A stretch of DNA of 64,000 nt from Bacteroidota bacterium (GCA_023429135.1 JAEYWD010000087.1:1-64000), one strand, 5' to 3'. Positions 18,421 to 27,426 are shown, numbered from the stretch's first letter. Numbers and translations are program-made. The notes: generated from the letters alone by a model not told the origin.

Positions 18421-18588
18421 AATTATGAGTTTTAAAGAACTTAGAGCAATAAAAGTACTTACTAGGTCAACAATAATCAATATACTTTTTGAATGTTTAT
18501 TTATACAAAATGGATTTTGGAGTTCAAAAGCAAACCTTCCCTAATCAGGTAGTATCCCGAAACTACTTTCTCTTTAACATCATAATCC

Positions 18589-18596
18589 TATATTTG
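18589..18596 (+). promoter_or_regulatory. -7 box of the ECF sigma factor gene
   Basis: TATATTTG matches TAnnTTTG and lies 34 bases before the chosen ATG at 18630. The upstream element is weak (TTTC with 18-nt spacing). Confidence 0.4.
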
Positions 18597-18629
18597 TATA
18601 TTGTGACTCTCAAAAACATAACTATTTTA

Positions 18630-19310
18630 ATGAAACCAGATCTAAAAGAAATTATCGGATTACACGGAACAATGATTTCAACCATTGCTCACCGGATGAT
18701 ACAGAATAAAGAGATTGCAAAAGAAGCTGCACAGGAAGTCTGGTACGAAGTTCTGAAGAGTTTAAATACTTTTAAGGAAGAAGCCCAACTATCCACATGG
18801 ATTTATTCCATTGCAAAGCGAACCATTTTAAGATATGCTAAAAACGAGAAAAAGTCTACAATTATTGAATTAGAAGAATTCAGAGCATTACCCGAAGTTG
18901 ATTATATCGGCTCCGAAGAAAAACGCAAAGAATGGATAAAGCAAAAATGCGACTGGTGCTTAACTGCCGTAAATCATTGCCTTACTAACGAAGCTCGTCT
19001 GATCTTTATATTTAAGGAGAACGTAGGATTAAAATACAGCCAGATTGCTGAAATAATGGACATGCAGGAAGATAACGTAAGACAAATATCGGCCAGATCA
19101 TTAAATAAAATTACCAATTTCATGAACAACACCTGTCCGTTGTTTAATCCTCAGGGAACTTGCAAATGCAGGATACGTAAGCAGGTTCTGAAGATAGATC
19201 TGGAAAAAGAATATACTATGGTTAAGAGAATAATCCGTTTGGCCGATTTATACCAAAAATTTGAGAAAGATTTACCAAGGAAAAACTACTGGGAAAAATT
19301 CTTGAATTGA
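18630..19310 (+). CDS. ECF-type RNA polymerase sigma factor with C-terminal Cys motif
   Basis: A 226-residue sigma-70 family factor. Region 2 spans about 5-75 (IAKEAAQEVWYEVLKSL, then LSTWIYSIAKRTILRYAK) and region 4 about 105-160 (YSQIAEIMDMQEDNVRQISARSL). After region 4 comes an extension with three close cysteines (CPLFNPQGTCKCRIRKQV, about 170-187), which may bind zinc and adjust activity in place of a separate anti-sigma factor; none is encoded next to it. The next gene is a DinB-like protein on the same strand. Confidence 0.85.
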   Translation: MKPDLKEIIGLHGTMISTIAHRMIQNKEIAKEAAQEVWYEVLKSLNTFKEEAQLSTWIYSIAKRTILRYAKNEKKSTIIELEEFRALPEVDYIGSEEKRKEWIKQKCDWCLTAVNHCLTNEARLIFIFKENVGLKYSQIAEIMDMQEDNVRQISARSLNKITNFMNNTCPLFNPQGTCKCRIRKQVLKIDLEKEYTMVKRIIRLADLYQKFEKDLPRKNYWEKFLN

Positions 19311-19373
19311 GTTGTCACAAACCGAAAAGTACTGCTCACTAATTATGATATGTAAATTAAAACCTTATCAATT

Positions 19374-19898
19374 ATGAGCAGAATTGAATTCTTAAAAGAT
19401 CAGATTATTGAATCGCGCAATTTTGTAAACCGTTTAATTTCCGAGATTCCTCAAGAGTTGTGGTATACGATACCCGGTAACACCGATTCAAACTTTGTCT
19501 GGCAAATTGGACATCTGATGCTAAGTCAGAATTTTCATGCAATTACTGTAATAGCAGGCCGAAACGAAATAATAAACAGATTGATTCCCATAACCGACTA
19601 CGTTAAAATCTTTAATGGCATGGGGTCATTACACAGGTCGGTTGAACAGGATCTAATTCCCACTTCGAAACTGAAAGACCAGTTTGATACCATTCACGAA
19701 ATTTGTCTGGAAAACCTGAGTAAACTAAACGATGCAATTTTAGAGGAAAAACTGGAACCAATTCCGTTTAAGCACCCTGTAGCCAATACAAAATACGAAG
19801 CATTATCGTGGTGTTTTAAACACGAGATGTGGCATAGTGCCGAAATGGAAGCTATTAAAAGAATTTTGGGCCATCCCATTAAATGGATGAGAAATTAA
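19374..19898 (+). CDS. DinB family protein
   Basis: A 174-residue four-helix-bundle protein. QIGHLMLSQNFH near 41-52 and FKHEMWHSAEMEAIKR near 148-163 supply the three histidines that bind a metal in DinB/YfiT-like thiol-dependent enzymes. It lies 63 bp after the sigma factor gene. Typical members act in thiol-dependent transfer or detoxification reactions; the substrate here is unknown. Confidence 0.8.
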   Translation: MSRIEFLKDQIIESRNFVNRLISEIPQELWYTIPGNTDSNFVWQIGHLMLSQNFHAITVIAGRNEIINRLIPITDYVKIFNGMGSLHRSVEQDLIPTSKLKDQFDTIHEICLENLSKLNDAILEEKLEPIPFKHPVANTKYEALSWCFKHEMWHSAEMEAIKRILGHPIKWMRN

Positions 19899-19949
19899 TT
19901 AGTTTTAAGCTAAAAAAACATCTTTCAGCAATTTAATAGCTATTCCGAC

Positions 19950-21155
19950 ATGACGATTCACGATATCCCCTTTTCGCTGCGATTGAGACTGGAAAACATG
20001 CTTGAACCCGATGAAAAGGTAGAATGGTCTCAAACTCCTTTGTTAAAAAGAGTTTTGAGACGAAAAGCCCCTATTGGTATTGCCGGGGTGTTTCTATTCG
20101 GATTTTCAGCTTTTATATTCTCAATGCTATCAGAAAACTTTATGGATTCAAGTAATGGCCCTGGCCATGCGTTTTCAACCTTTTTTGGAATAATGCTCAT
20201 ACCATTCTCCTTAATAAGCCTGATTTTGATTTTATTGCCAGTGTACACCCTCTTTATTAATCATAAAAATTTATATATCCTCACCAATAAAAGAGCCCTC
20301 ATTTTAAGCAAAACACTTGTTGGATACAAAACAACATCCCGAAAAATCGGGGAAATGAATCATATCGACAAGGAAATCAATAAAAAAAATGGCCAAGGCG
20401 ATATTTGGTTCTATAAAACCTTCTTTATAGATAAAAATGGTAAGAAAAATTACAGCTATGAAGGATTTATCGGTATTGAGAATGCTAAGGAAATTCACAA
20501 GCATCTTATAAATAAGATAAAAGAAGCTAAAGATACTATTAATGTCGAGACTGATTTATTGGGAATCCCTACCAAAATGTCCATTGACTATTTACCCAAA
20601 TATCTTAAATTAAAACTGGATGGCATTATAATGAACAGCGAAACAATCGAAATTCAGTTCCAACCTGCTATTGGGCCTGTTTTACGTCGCTCGCTCCCGC
20701 GGATGATCCCGGGGATTTTCTTGCTTGCTCTTTCATACTATCTGATCACTTATGTTATGAATATTACTTTCAATACATTATCAATCCATTTAATAACACC
20801 ACTTCTAATTTTTCTGATTGTATTCATCCAGATTACACTTCCTATTTTCAGGATTTATGCTTATGCTAAAGGATTATATGTGATAACCGACCAAAGAATT
20901 ATACTTCTCGCAAAAACCCTTACAGGCTGTCGGGAAAAACTATATTTTTTCAAAGATATGACAAACCTGCATGCTATCAGGGAAGATAAGCAAGGTAATG
21001 GCGATTTATCAATCAGGGTATTACTTCGAAACCAGCCAAATAACCGCGATAATTTTACCGACATCTATTTGCTGGGAATAACAAATGTCAAAAAAATTGA
21101 AAAATTTATAAAGCAGAAAACCAAAGAAACTAAAGCTGCAGATTTAAACAACTGA
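19950..21155 (+). CDS. Tandem-duplicated membrane protein with PH-like domains
   Basis: A 401-residue protein built from two similar halves. Each begins with a stretch like LRLRLENMLEPDEKVEWSQ / LKLKLDGIIMNSETIEIQFQ. A repeated block LLKRVLRRKAPIGIAGVFL / VLRRSLPRMIPGIFLLALS follows with two membrane helices. Each half ends in a bacterial PH-like domain (NLYILTNKRALILSKTLVG / GLYVITDQRIILLAKTLTG). It faces the cytoplasm by the basic character of the PH parts. Function unknown; the internal duplication is clear from the matching motifs. Confidence 0.75.
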   Translation: MTIHDIPFSLRLRLENMLEPDEKVEWSQTPLLKRVLRRKAPIGIAGVFLFGFSAFIFSMLSENFMDSSNGPGHAFSTFFGIMLIPFSLISLILILLPVYTLFINHKNLYILTNKRALILSKTLVGYKTTSRKIGEMNHIDKEINKKNGQGDIWFYKTFFIDKNGKKNYSYEGFIGIENAKEIHKHLINKIKEAKDTINVETDLLGIPTKMSIDYLPKYLKLKLDGIIMNSETIEIQFQPAIGPVLRRSLPRMIPGIFLLALSYYLITYVMNITFNTLSIHLITPLLIFLIVFIQITLPIFRIYAYAKGLYVITDQRIILLAKTLTGCREKLYFFKDMTNLHAIREDKQGNGDLSIRVLLRNQPNNRDNFTDIYLLGITNVKKIEKFIKQKTKETKAADLNN

Positions 21156-21188
21156 ATATCAAAAAACAAACAAAACAACAATTCTACA

Positions 21189-21482
21189 ATGAAAACAAAA
21201 ATATCCTGGTCCATACTAGCAATTAGCCTGTTTCTTTCAGGATGTGGAATAATAAGGATGAATTTATCTTCTAAACCTTCTGATGATTGTAATGAAAAAC
21301 ACAATCAATGCGATAAATGTAAAATTCAACCAAAGTCAGGCAGTAACAGGGATTTAAGATATGGCTATTACTATGATATAAAAGAGAAAAAATGCAAAGC
21401 AATTTCTTTCTCTACAGGAGCTGGCTGTATTCCTCCTCCTTTCGAAACAATGGAAGAGTGCAGAGCCTGTTGTTGCAATTAA
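21189..21482 (+). CDS. Kunitz/BPTI-like lipoprotein
   Basis: A 97-residue protein with a lipoprotein signal (SWSILAISLFLSGC, lipidated Cys19). The mature part is Cys-rich. Compared with BPTI, C44 to C69 spans 25 residues as C5-C30 does, YYYD at 60-63 falls on Y21-N24, C80 stands for C38, F85 is six before C91 as F45 is before C51, and C91 to C95 spans four as C51-C55 does. The Cys14 partner of Cys38 is missing and the C30-C38 segment is three residues longer. Such domains in animals inhibit serine proteases; here it may inhibit proteases at the cell surface, but the changed loop makes that uncertain. Confidence 0.6.
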   Translation: MKTKISWSILAISLFLSGCGIIRMNLSSKPSDDCNEKHNQCDKCKIQPKSGSNRDLRYGYYYDIKEKKCKAISFSTGAGCIPPPFETMEECRACCCN

Positions 21483-21565
21483 ACAGAAATCAATAATATC
21501 TAAGAAACATAAGGTAAAAATGCCTGTTAATAACAAAGGAATTCCCGGATTTCAATAAAACATTT

Positions 21566-22009
21566 ATGGCGCAGAATCTTTCAGAAAGACTTTCGGAAAT
21601 CGTTAAGGCCTTGCAACTGAAACATGGTTTAAGAGTATTGGAAATTGGCTGTGGACCAGGAGCAGCAGCAAGAGAAATTTCCAAGATTTTAGGCAACGGG
21701 TATATTCTGGCAATTGACCGCTCTGCCAAAGCAATTCAACAAGCTGTAGCAGGTTCGCAAACTGAAATTGCGACAGGTCGTCTTGGTTTCCGACACGTTG
21801 CTGTTGAAGGTTTTGAACTGCGAGAAAATGATGAATTGTTTGATATTGTTTTTGCCATCAGAGTGGGTGCACTGGATGGACGACATCCTGAAATAGAAAC
21901 CCGGGCATTCTCCCGAATTGCAAAAGTTTTAAGGAAAGAAGGGAGACTTTTTGTCGATGGCGGTACTCCATTAAAAGAAATCTCTCTTGAAAAATACAGA
22001 AGAGACTAG
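21566..22009 (+). CDS. Class I SAM-dependent methyltransferase
   Basis: A 147-residue Rossmann methyltransferase with motif I VLEIGCGPGAAAREI near 25-39, the acidic end of beta-2 LAIDRS near 50, and the post-motif region FDIVFAIRVGALDGRHP. It is shorter than most class I enzymes, with only a small C-terminal part, so substrate cannot be guessed. Confidence 0.8.
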   Translation: MAQNLSERLSEIVKALQLKHGLRVLEIGCGPGAAAREISKILGNGYILAIDRSAKAIQQAVAGSQTEIATGRLGFRHVAVEGFELRENDELFDIVFAIRVGALDGRHPEIETRAFSRIAKVLRKEGRLFVDGGTPLKEISLEKYRRD

Positions 22010-22090
22010 AATTAAGAAACAAAGGATAGAAGATATCATTTAAAAATTAATGTATTTTTACCTCTCAACATTGAATTAACTATAACCAAA

Positions 22091-22441
22091 ATGGATAAAC
22101 CCAGGATATTTTCCACCTCGTTTGCAAGTATTTATCCGTTGTACATTCAAAAGGCGGAGAGAAAAGGTCGTACCAAAGAAGAAGTAGATGCCGTTATTTA
22201 CTGGCTTACGGGTTACGACAAGCTAACATTGCAGGAGCAAATCGACAGCAAAAGTGATCTGGAAACCTTTTTCGCTCAGGCTCCGCTTATGAACCCAAAT
22301 GTATCCAAAATCACAGGATTAATCTGCGGATATCGCGTGGAGGAAATTGAAGACAAACTCATGCAAAAAATACGTTATATGGATAAACTTGTGGATGAAC
22401 TGGCCAAAGGAAAAACACTTGAAAAAATTTTAAGAAAGTAA
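22091..22441 (+). CDS. DUF2200 family protein
   Basis: A 116-residue soluble protein whose start (RIFSTSFASIYPLYIQKAERKGRTKEEV) and middle (IYWLTGYD, then APLMNPNVSKITGLICGYRVEEIEDKLMQKIRYMDKLVDE) are typical of DUF2200. Function unknown. It is followed after six bases by a phosphoesterase gene, probably one operon. Confidence 0.85.
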   Translation: MDKPRIFSTSFASIYPLYIQKAERKGRTKEEVDAVIYWLTGYDKLTLQEQIDSKSDLETFFAQAPLMNPNVSKITGLICGYRVEEIEDKLMQKIRYMDKLVDELAKGKTLEKILRK

Positions 22442-22447
22442 AAGCGT

Positions 22448-23158
22448 ATGGAAAAAATCGCCTTCATTTCCGACATCCATTTTGACGAACAATTCCCCAA
22501 AGACAGCGGAGTTAATACCCGTAAAAACTGGGAAAGAATAATTGCCGATTTAAAATCTAAAAATATAACCCGCATCATCTTCGGCGGTGATATTGGTGCG
22601 CCATCCTCTCACTCCTATCTCCTTCAAACCTTAAAAAATTTCGAGGTAAAGTTTATTTTAGGAAACCACGATGAATTTACTCATGTATCGAAATTTTATA
22701 ATCCCGATAATAATAACGGTGAACTTTACTATTTTATGGAGGATAAATACAATGTTTATCTTTTTTTAGATTCATCGTCAAATAAAATCAGTGAAAAACA
22801 ACTTACCTGGGTAAGAGAAAAGATGAAGGCCGAAAAGCCATTTATTATCTTTATACACCATCCTGTTTTCGAAGTAAAAACTGCTATAGACAAAATCTAT
22901 CCACTATTAAACAGAGATGCTCTGCGAGCAATTTTCGAAAGCTCAAAACAATCCATAACCCTCTTCTGCGGACATTATCACATGAACAACGAACTTCGGT
23001 TGAACAATATCCGGCAGATAATCACACAGGCTTCCTCCTACCTGATAGAAAAAGAGTCCTCGGAAATAACTGTAAACAACTCCGAATTCGGATACAGGAT
23101 TATTGAAATTGAGAAAAGTGATATTAAAACCGAGACCGTTACTTTTGAGACAATGTGA
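22448..23158 (+). CDS. Calcineurin-like metallophosphoesterase
   Basis: A 236-residue cytoplasmic enzyme with all metal motifs of the superfamily: FISDIHFD (D-x-H, about 6-13), FGGDIG near 41, ILGNHDEF near 71, FIHHPVF near 137 and FCGHYHMN near 176. It could hydrolyse phosphodiesters such as cyclic nucleotides, as related IcC/CpdA-like enzymes do, but substrate is not visible. It is likely co-transcribed with the DUF2200 gene. Confidence 0.85.
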   Translation: MEKIAFISDIHFDEQFPKDSGVNTRKNWERIIADLKSKNITRIIFGGDIGAPSSHSYLLQTLKNFEVKFILGNHDEFTHVSKFYNPDNNNGELYYFMEDKYNVYLFLDSSSNKISEKQLTWVREKMKAEKPFIIFIHHPVFEVKTAIDKIYPLLNRDALRAIFESSKQSITLFCGHYHMNNELRLNNIRQIITQASSYLIEKESSEITVNNSEFGYRIIEIEKSDIKTETVTFETM

Positions 23159-23473
23159 AACCCGAAACAACGTTAGTCGGGTTAATCCTGCCAGAATAGA
23201 TAAACTTTTGCATTTCATACTCGTATTTGTATCTTCAAAGCGTTGAACCCGAATCTTATCACAACAAAATCATTGTAATTTCCCTAAATGAGGATACTAC
23301 CTAAAAGCAAGGGGCGTAGCCCTGATATCTCCAGTATTGAGTAAATAATTCCACTAAACTCAAAAATCGCACCCCTCTCCCATTTAACCTAACCAAAAAA
23401 TTGTAATTTGGCTTTCAATAAAAATAAGCAAAACATACTTCATTCCACAAAATCACTTATCAAAAACATGTTT
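23159..23473. other. Intergenic region, 315 bp
   Basis: It contains a short stem AACCCGA/TCGGGTT (23159-23183) directly after the phosphoesterase stop, probably a weak terminator, and a GGGGCGTAGCCCTGA segment near 23310 similar to one at 40920. I see no ORF or clear promoter. Confidence 0.5.
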
Positions 23474-24256
23474 ATGAAAAAACTAAGTGTTTTAATAATT
23501 GTATCATTTGCCATATCTCTAACAAACTGCTCCCGGGAAAAAAAATACGAAAAAGGATTTCCCGTTAGTCCTGAAACCCAAATGACCAGCGAGGATCCGG
23601 CAGATGGTATCAATAAAGATTCAATTAATTTCGACACAAGACCCAATAGTGTTTTGTTAACAGGGATCCCCAAATTCAGGCTTACAACAATTTACAAACT
23701 CAATTACGACAAAAAGGGAACATCCTACATAGGGAGCAATCAATACTACAGTACCTATTATGAATCTGTAAAGAAGGATGGAAACCAATGGCACGGCAAT
23801 TTTATGCCAGGCCTTGAAGCGGTTTATGGATTTAACATGGTGAATGTTTCTCTTTACAACATCGAAACCAAAGAACAAAAGACTCTGTTTGAAAAGTCTG
23901 TCCTCATCAAAACATTATATTATCCTTCATTTTCCAAGGATACCTTAAACTACAAACCGGTCAGTCGCGAGTTTTATATGATTTCGGTTTACGATGAGGA
24001 TACAAATAAAGATGGCTTTATAAACCTAAAGGATTTACGACGACTTTACACTTTTGACATCATGGGCTTAAACAAAAAGGAGCTGATCCCTCTTGATTAT
24101 TCGGTTATAAGTTCCCAGTACGATCCCGCAAACGATTATATGTTTGTTTTTGCTCAACTGGACGAAAACAAGAATGGCCAAACTGATGACAAAGAAGATA
24201 TTCATGTATTCTGGATTGATTTGAAGAATCCACATAATAATGGAAGGCAATATTAA
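23474..24256 (+). CDS. Lipoprotein with two EF-hand-like loops
   Basis: From the ATG at 23474, 260 residues with a lipoprotein signal ending ISLTNC. The C-terminal part has two calcium-loop motifs: DTNKDGFINLKD near residue 178 (D1-x-N3-x-D5-G6-x-I8-x3-D12) and DENKNGQTDDKE near 235 with the same spacing. The rest is beta-rich and of no recognised family. Location is the periplasm or outer-membrane surface. The upstream open frame begins with a TTG and is rejected in favour of the ATG before the signal peptide. Confidence 0.65.
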   Translation: MKKLSVLIIVSFAISLTNCSREKKYEKGFPVSPETQMTSEDPADGINKDSINFDTRPNSVLLTGIPKFRLTTIYKLNYDKKGTSYIGSNQYYSTYYESVKKDGNQWHGNFMPGLEAVYGFNMVNVSLYNIETKEQKTLFEKSVLIKTLYYPSFSKDTLNYKPVSREFYMISVYDEDTNKDGFINLKDLRRLYTFDIMGLNKKELIPLDYSVISSQYDPANDYMFVFAQLDENKNGQTDDKEDIHVFWIDLKNPHNNGRQY

Positions 24257-24340
24257 GCAAACCGAGATATCAACCCAAGCTATCAGTTTTCAGCCATAAA
24301 ATCTTGAAGAAATTAAAACTCCATTTAGGAATAGAATTGT

Positions 24341-24874
24341 ATGATACCATTAATTGGATTTCTTAGAGGCATTAACGTAGGAGGACATCATAAAGTGCCC
24401 ATGGCAGAGCTACGTGACACACTCACTGAAATTGGCTGTGAAAATGTAAGAACATTGTTAAACTCAGGAAACTTTGTATTTGAAACAGCTCAATCGAACA
24501 TCCAGCTACTTGAGAACATAATTGAAGAATCTCTCTCACAATCCTTTGGATTTCCAATTCCTGCAATAATAAAAACCAAAAAAGAAATTTCGGACCTGAT
24601 TAGTGAAAATCCTTTTCAAACTATCAAAATGCATAAAGATATCCGGCTCTACGTTTCATTTTTAAAAAACACACCTGAAATTAAGTTGACCGTACCCTAT
24701 TTTTCCGATGACCGATCTTATAAAATCATATCCTTTCAAAACAATATCGTTTTAAGTACTTTAGACCTTTCAATCACAAGCACGCCAAAAGGAATGGACG
24801 ACCTGGAAAAGTTATTCGGAAAAAACATAACGACCAGAAACTGGAATACTATCATGAAGGTTGCTAATATCTAG
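24341..24874 (+). CDS. DUF1697 domain protein
   Basis: A 177-residue soluble protein. The N-terminus (IGFLRGINVGGHHKVPMAELRDTL), NVRTLLNSGNFVFE near 36 and the C-terminal MDDLEKLFGKNITTRNWNT are hallmarks of DUF1697. Function unknown; usually a stand-alone gene. Confidence 0.9.
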   Translation: MIPLIGFLRGINVGGHHKVPMAELRDTLTEIGCENVRTLLNSGNFVFETAQSNIQLLENIIEESLSQSFGFPIPAIIKTKKEISDLISENPFQTIKMHKDIRLYVSFLKNTPEIKLTVPYFSDDRSYKIISFQNNIVLSTLDLSITSTPKGMDDLEKLFGKNITTRNWNTIMKVANI

Positions 24875-24910
24875 AGAAAGAACCACAATAAAAAATCAGA
24901 GGACAATCTT

Positions 24911-25604
24911 ATGAAATCTCTACGATACATTCAGACGGCAATTTTAATTCTGGTTAAATTTCAATTATTTGGACAATCCCTCGTTACCGATACGCTATTT
25001 CTCTATCAGGATTCTTTACATGGTTCCAGACAATCCATTTTTATTGACCACAACAAAAACAATAAATTCTATCACAAAATTGGCAATTTTAATTTCGGCC
25101 ATTTTGACAATCAAAGCTATGAGTAAAGACAATAATATAGTACTGAAAAAGAGAAAAATTAAAGGAATAGCAAGTAAATGGGTAATATTACAACAGTACA
25201 AAGGGAATTTTTATTTATATCACCCTTGCGACTTTTTATTTCACTATCGTGTTTCTATAAATGATACTACTTTTATTGACTGGACCGGCGAAGGCCCTGT
25301 TGCGAATAAGATTATTCGCTTCAAAAGGATTGACAGCAAAACATTTGATTTTGAATTATCAGGAATTTACGACCAAAATCAAAAACTTAGAATTCATATA
25401 ATTGATAACAAAAAAGGTATTGCTATTTTTGAGAAAATCTTCGATGGCAGAGCAAACATACGTTACTTAATGGTTGATGCGGATAAAATTAGAAACATCC
25501 CGGTTATTGTTAATAATTGCGAGTATGAAAAACAGCTTGAACAAGAATTTGATGCTCCTGATTATGATAAACTATTAAAAATAAAAGAAGGTAAAAACTT
25601 CTAA
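24911..25604 (+). pseudogene. Frameshifted secreted protein gene
   Basis: The first 71 codons (24911-25123) encode a signal peptide (RYIQTAILILVKFQLFGQ) and a short mature part, then a TAA at 25124-25126. A second frame, shifted by +1, continues at once (SKDNNIVLKKRKIKG...) and runs to 25604 with good coding character, including IDWTGEGP and LMVDADKIRNIP. Removing one T near 25124 would give one protein of about 230 residues. It is either a recent inactivating mutation or a sequencing error. Family unknown. Confidence 0.7.
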
Positions 25605-25634
25605 TCGCTAGCAAAAGCAAATATTACTTTTTAT

Positions 25635-26477
25635 ATGATTTTAAACTACATCCACTGGAACCCCAACCCTGAATTAATCAATATCTTCGGTATCTCGATC
25701 AGATACTACGGCTTACTCTTTGTAAGCGGATTAATTCTCAGCATCTACTTTTTAGGCCGGATTTATAAAAGGGAAAACCTTCCATCCCAACACCTGGAAA
25801 AGTTGTCAATCTACAGCATGATTGGCATTTTAGCAGGTGCTCGCTTAGGACATTGTTTATTTTACGAGCCCGCTTATTACCTTTCACATCCATTGGAAAT
25901 GATTTTGCCCATTACTTTTCCTCCCGATGGCGGTATTAAATTTACAGGCTATCAGGGGTTAGCCAGTCACGGCGGGGCCTTAGGGTTATTGATTGCCTTA
26001 TACTTCTACTCCCGGAAAACAAAACATGCCATGATAGATACCATTGATTTGATTGCTGTGGTTGCAGCTTTGGGCAGTGCATTTATCCGGTTGGCAAACT
26101 TTATGAATTCCGAAATTATTGGAATTCCCACAACCAAATCCTGGGGAGTAATTTTTGAACGGGTAGATAACGTTCCCCGACACCCGGCCCAGTTATACGA
26201 GGCTATTGCTTATTTTATCATATTTGCTGTGATGATGTTGCTCTACTATAAAATGAGAGCCAAACTTAAAAACGGATTTTTCTTTGGACTTGTACTTGTA
26301 CTAATATTCACCGCCCGATTTATAATAGAATTTGTAAAAGAAAACCAGGTCGATTTTGAAAACAGTATGACATTCAATATGGGGCAACTCTTAAGCCTGC
26401 CATATATTTTTGCAGGACTTGGATTTATGATATTTGGATTATGGAAAACGAATCAGCGATCCTGTGCGAATGATTAG
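25635..26477 (+). CDS. lgt: Prolipoprotein diacylglyceryl transferase
   Basis: Attaches diacylglycerol from phosphatidylglycerol to the lipobox cysteine of prelipoproteins, the first step of lipoprotein maturation in the inner membrane. The 280 residues have about seven membrane segments. YYGLLFVSG near 25, GARLGHCLFYEP near 68, GLASHGGALG near 108 (catalytic His) and PRHPAQLYEA near 184 fit the family. The signature reads IRLANFMNSEIIG instead of GRxxN, so its first glycine is lost while Arg, Asn and Glu stay. The 3' end runs into a 21-bp tandem repeat, so the last eight residues are encoded by repeat units. Confidence 0.93.
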   Translation: MILNYIHWNPNPELINIFGISIRYYGLLFVSGLILSIYFLGRIYKRENLPSQHLEKLSIYSMIGILAGARLGHCLFYEPAYYLSHPLEMILPITFPPDGGIKFTGYQGLASHGGALGLLIALYFYSRKTKHAMIDTIDLIAVVAALGSAFIRLANFMNSEIIGIPTTKSWGVIFERVDNVPRHPAQLYEAIAYFIIFAVMMLLYYKMRAKLKNGFFFGLVLVLIFTARFIIEFVKENQVDFENSMTFNMGQLLSLPYIFAGLGFMIFGLWKTNQRSCAND

Positions 26478-26600
26478 CGAGTGCATCCGAATGGTCAGCG
26501 ATCCTGTCCGAACGGTCAGCAAGCGCATCCGGATAGTCGGCGAGCCCATGGGAATGCTTGGCGAGGCCATCCGAACGGTCAGCGAGCAAATCCGAACGCC
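26449..26600. repeat. 21-bp minisatellite at the 3' end of lgt
   Basis: About seven units of 21 bp with consensus CGAACGGTCAGCGAGCCATC-like sequence begin at 26449, 26467, 26488, 26509, 26530, 26551 and 26572, with a partial unit at 26593. The lgt stop (26475-26477) lies in the second unit. Because 21 is a multiple of three, both strands stay open over the array; the minus strand encodes a heptad R-S-D-x-L-A-D. The units differ at 2-7 positions, so the array is not very young. Confidence 0.8.
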
Positions 26601-26932
26601 TGGATAGGCAAAAATTTGAACATACCGGCAAAAAATCTACTCACTTTGAAGTGATCGCCATGCATTCCGGTCCAAATCACGTGCAGACCCAAAGGTTTAA
26701 TGGTTACTCTCCGGCGAATGGCCGCGGCTGGTATTTAATCCAGTTGCGGGCAAACGAAAAAGCAGGATAAACGAACGAGTTAAAAAAAAAGTACACTAAT
26801 AGTTGTTATAAATAAATTCATCTTTCTCCTAATCCGATAAACAATATCCATTAAACCATCCCCGAGGTTACTAAAAATTTCATATAATTAACATTACCGT
26901 TATCGGGAAACACCATTAATGTAAAAATTATT
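26601..26932. other. Intergenic region between minisatellite and marR
   Basis: The first half (to about 26770) stays open on the plus strand and ends in a protein-like stretch (FNGYSPANGRGWYLIQLRA), perhaps a decayed gene end, but without start, motif or known family. The second half is AT-rich and carries the marR-arr promoter at its end. Confidence 0.35.
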
Positions 26933-26951
26933 TATCTTTGCAACTAAGATA
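26933..26951 (+). promoter_or_regulatory. marR-arr -7 box and candidate MarR operator
   Basis: TATCTTTG (26933-26940) fits the TAnnTTTG -7 box. It overlaps an inverted repeat TATCTT-N7-AAGATA (26933-26951), a typical size for a MarR dimer site, so binding would block RNA polymerase. A further TAAGATA copy follows at 26960-26966. The ATG of marR is at 26970. Confidence 0.5.
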
Positions 26952-26969
26952 TTTAGTAGATAAGATACA

Positions 26970-27422
26970 ATGACGGATGACAATATCGCAGGCCTTAGAA
27001 AATTAAGCCAAAAATATGCTTACGCCTCTCTGCAAATGCATGAGACTATAGCCCGAAAATTAGGTTTTTCGGCAACTGACCATAAGTATTTAAGTTTCTT
27101 TCTTGTAAAAGGAGAACTTACTGCTGGCGAACTCGCCGAATTATCGGGCCTAACAACAGGCGCGGTAACTGGCTTAATTGACCGTTTCGAAAAAAAAGAA
27201 CTGGTAAAAAGACGATTTGACTCAAAGGATAGAAGAAAAGTGATTATTATACCTGATTCACAAAAAATAATCAAACTTTTTGAACCATATTACAAAGAAT
27301 ATCAGGAAGAAACAGAAAAATTAATTGCCAACTTTTCAGAGAATGAAATTGAAGTTATTGCTAACTATTTATTAAAATCAATTGAATTAATGAAAATGAC
27401 AAATAATAAATTTAACAAATAG
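26970..27422 (+). CDS. MarR-family transcriptional regulator
   Basis: A 150-residue winged-helix regulator: LTAGELAELSGLTTGAVTGLIDRFEKKELVKRRFDSKDRRKV (about 50-92) is the recognition helix and wing typical of MarR. It precedes arr by only 4 bases after its stop, so it very likely represses its own operon through the inverted repeat in the promoter and is released by an unknown ligand. Confidence 0.92.
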   Translation: MTDDNIAGLRKLSQKYAYASLQMHETIARKLGFSATDHKYLSFFLVKGELTAGELAELSGLTTGAVTGLIDRFEKKELVKRRFDSKDRRKVIIIPDSQKIIKLFEPYYKEYQEETEKLIANFSENEIEVIANYLLKSIELMKMTNNKFNK

Positions 27423-27426
27423 TACT

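Noticed and set aside
26558..26770. 70-codon ORF on the plus strand beginning in the minisatellite
   Set aside because: Its first part is repeat sequence kept open by the 21-bp unit; no start signal or family. Kept only as a possible gene remnant.
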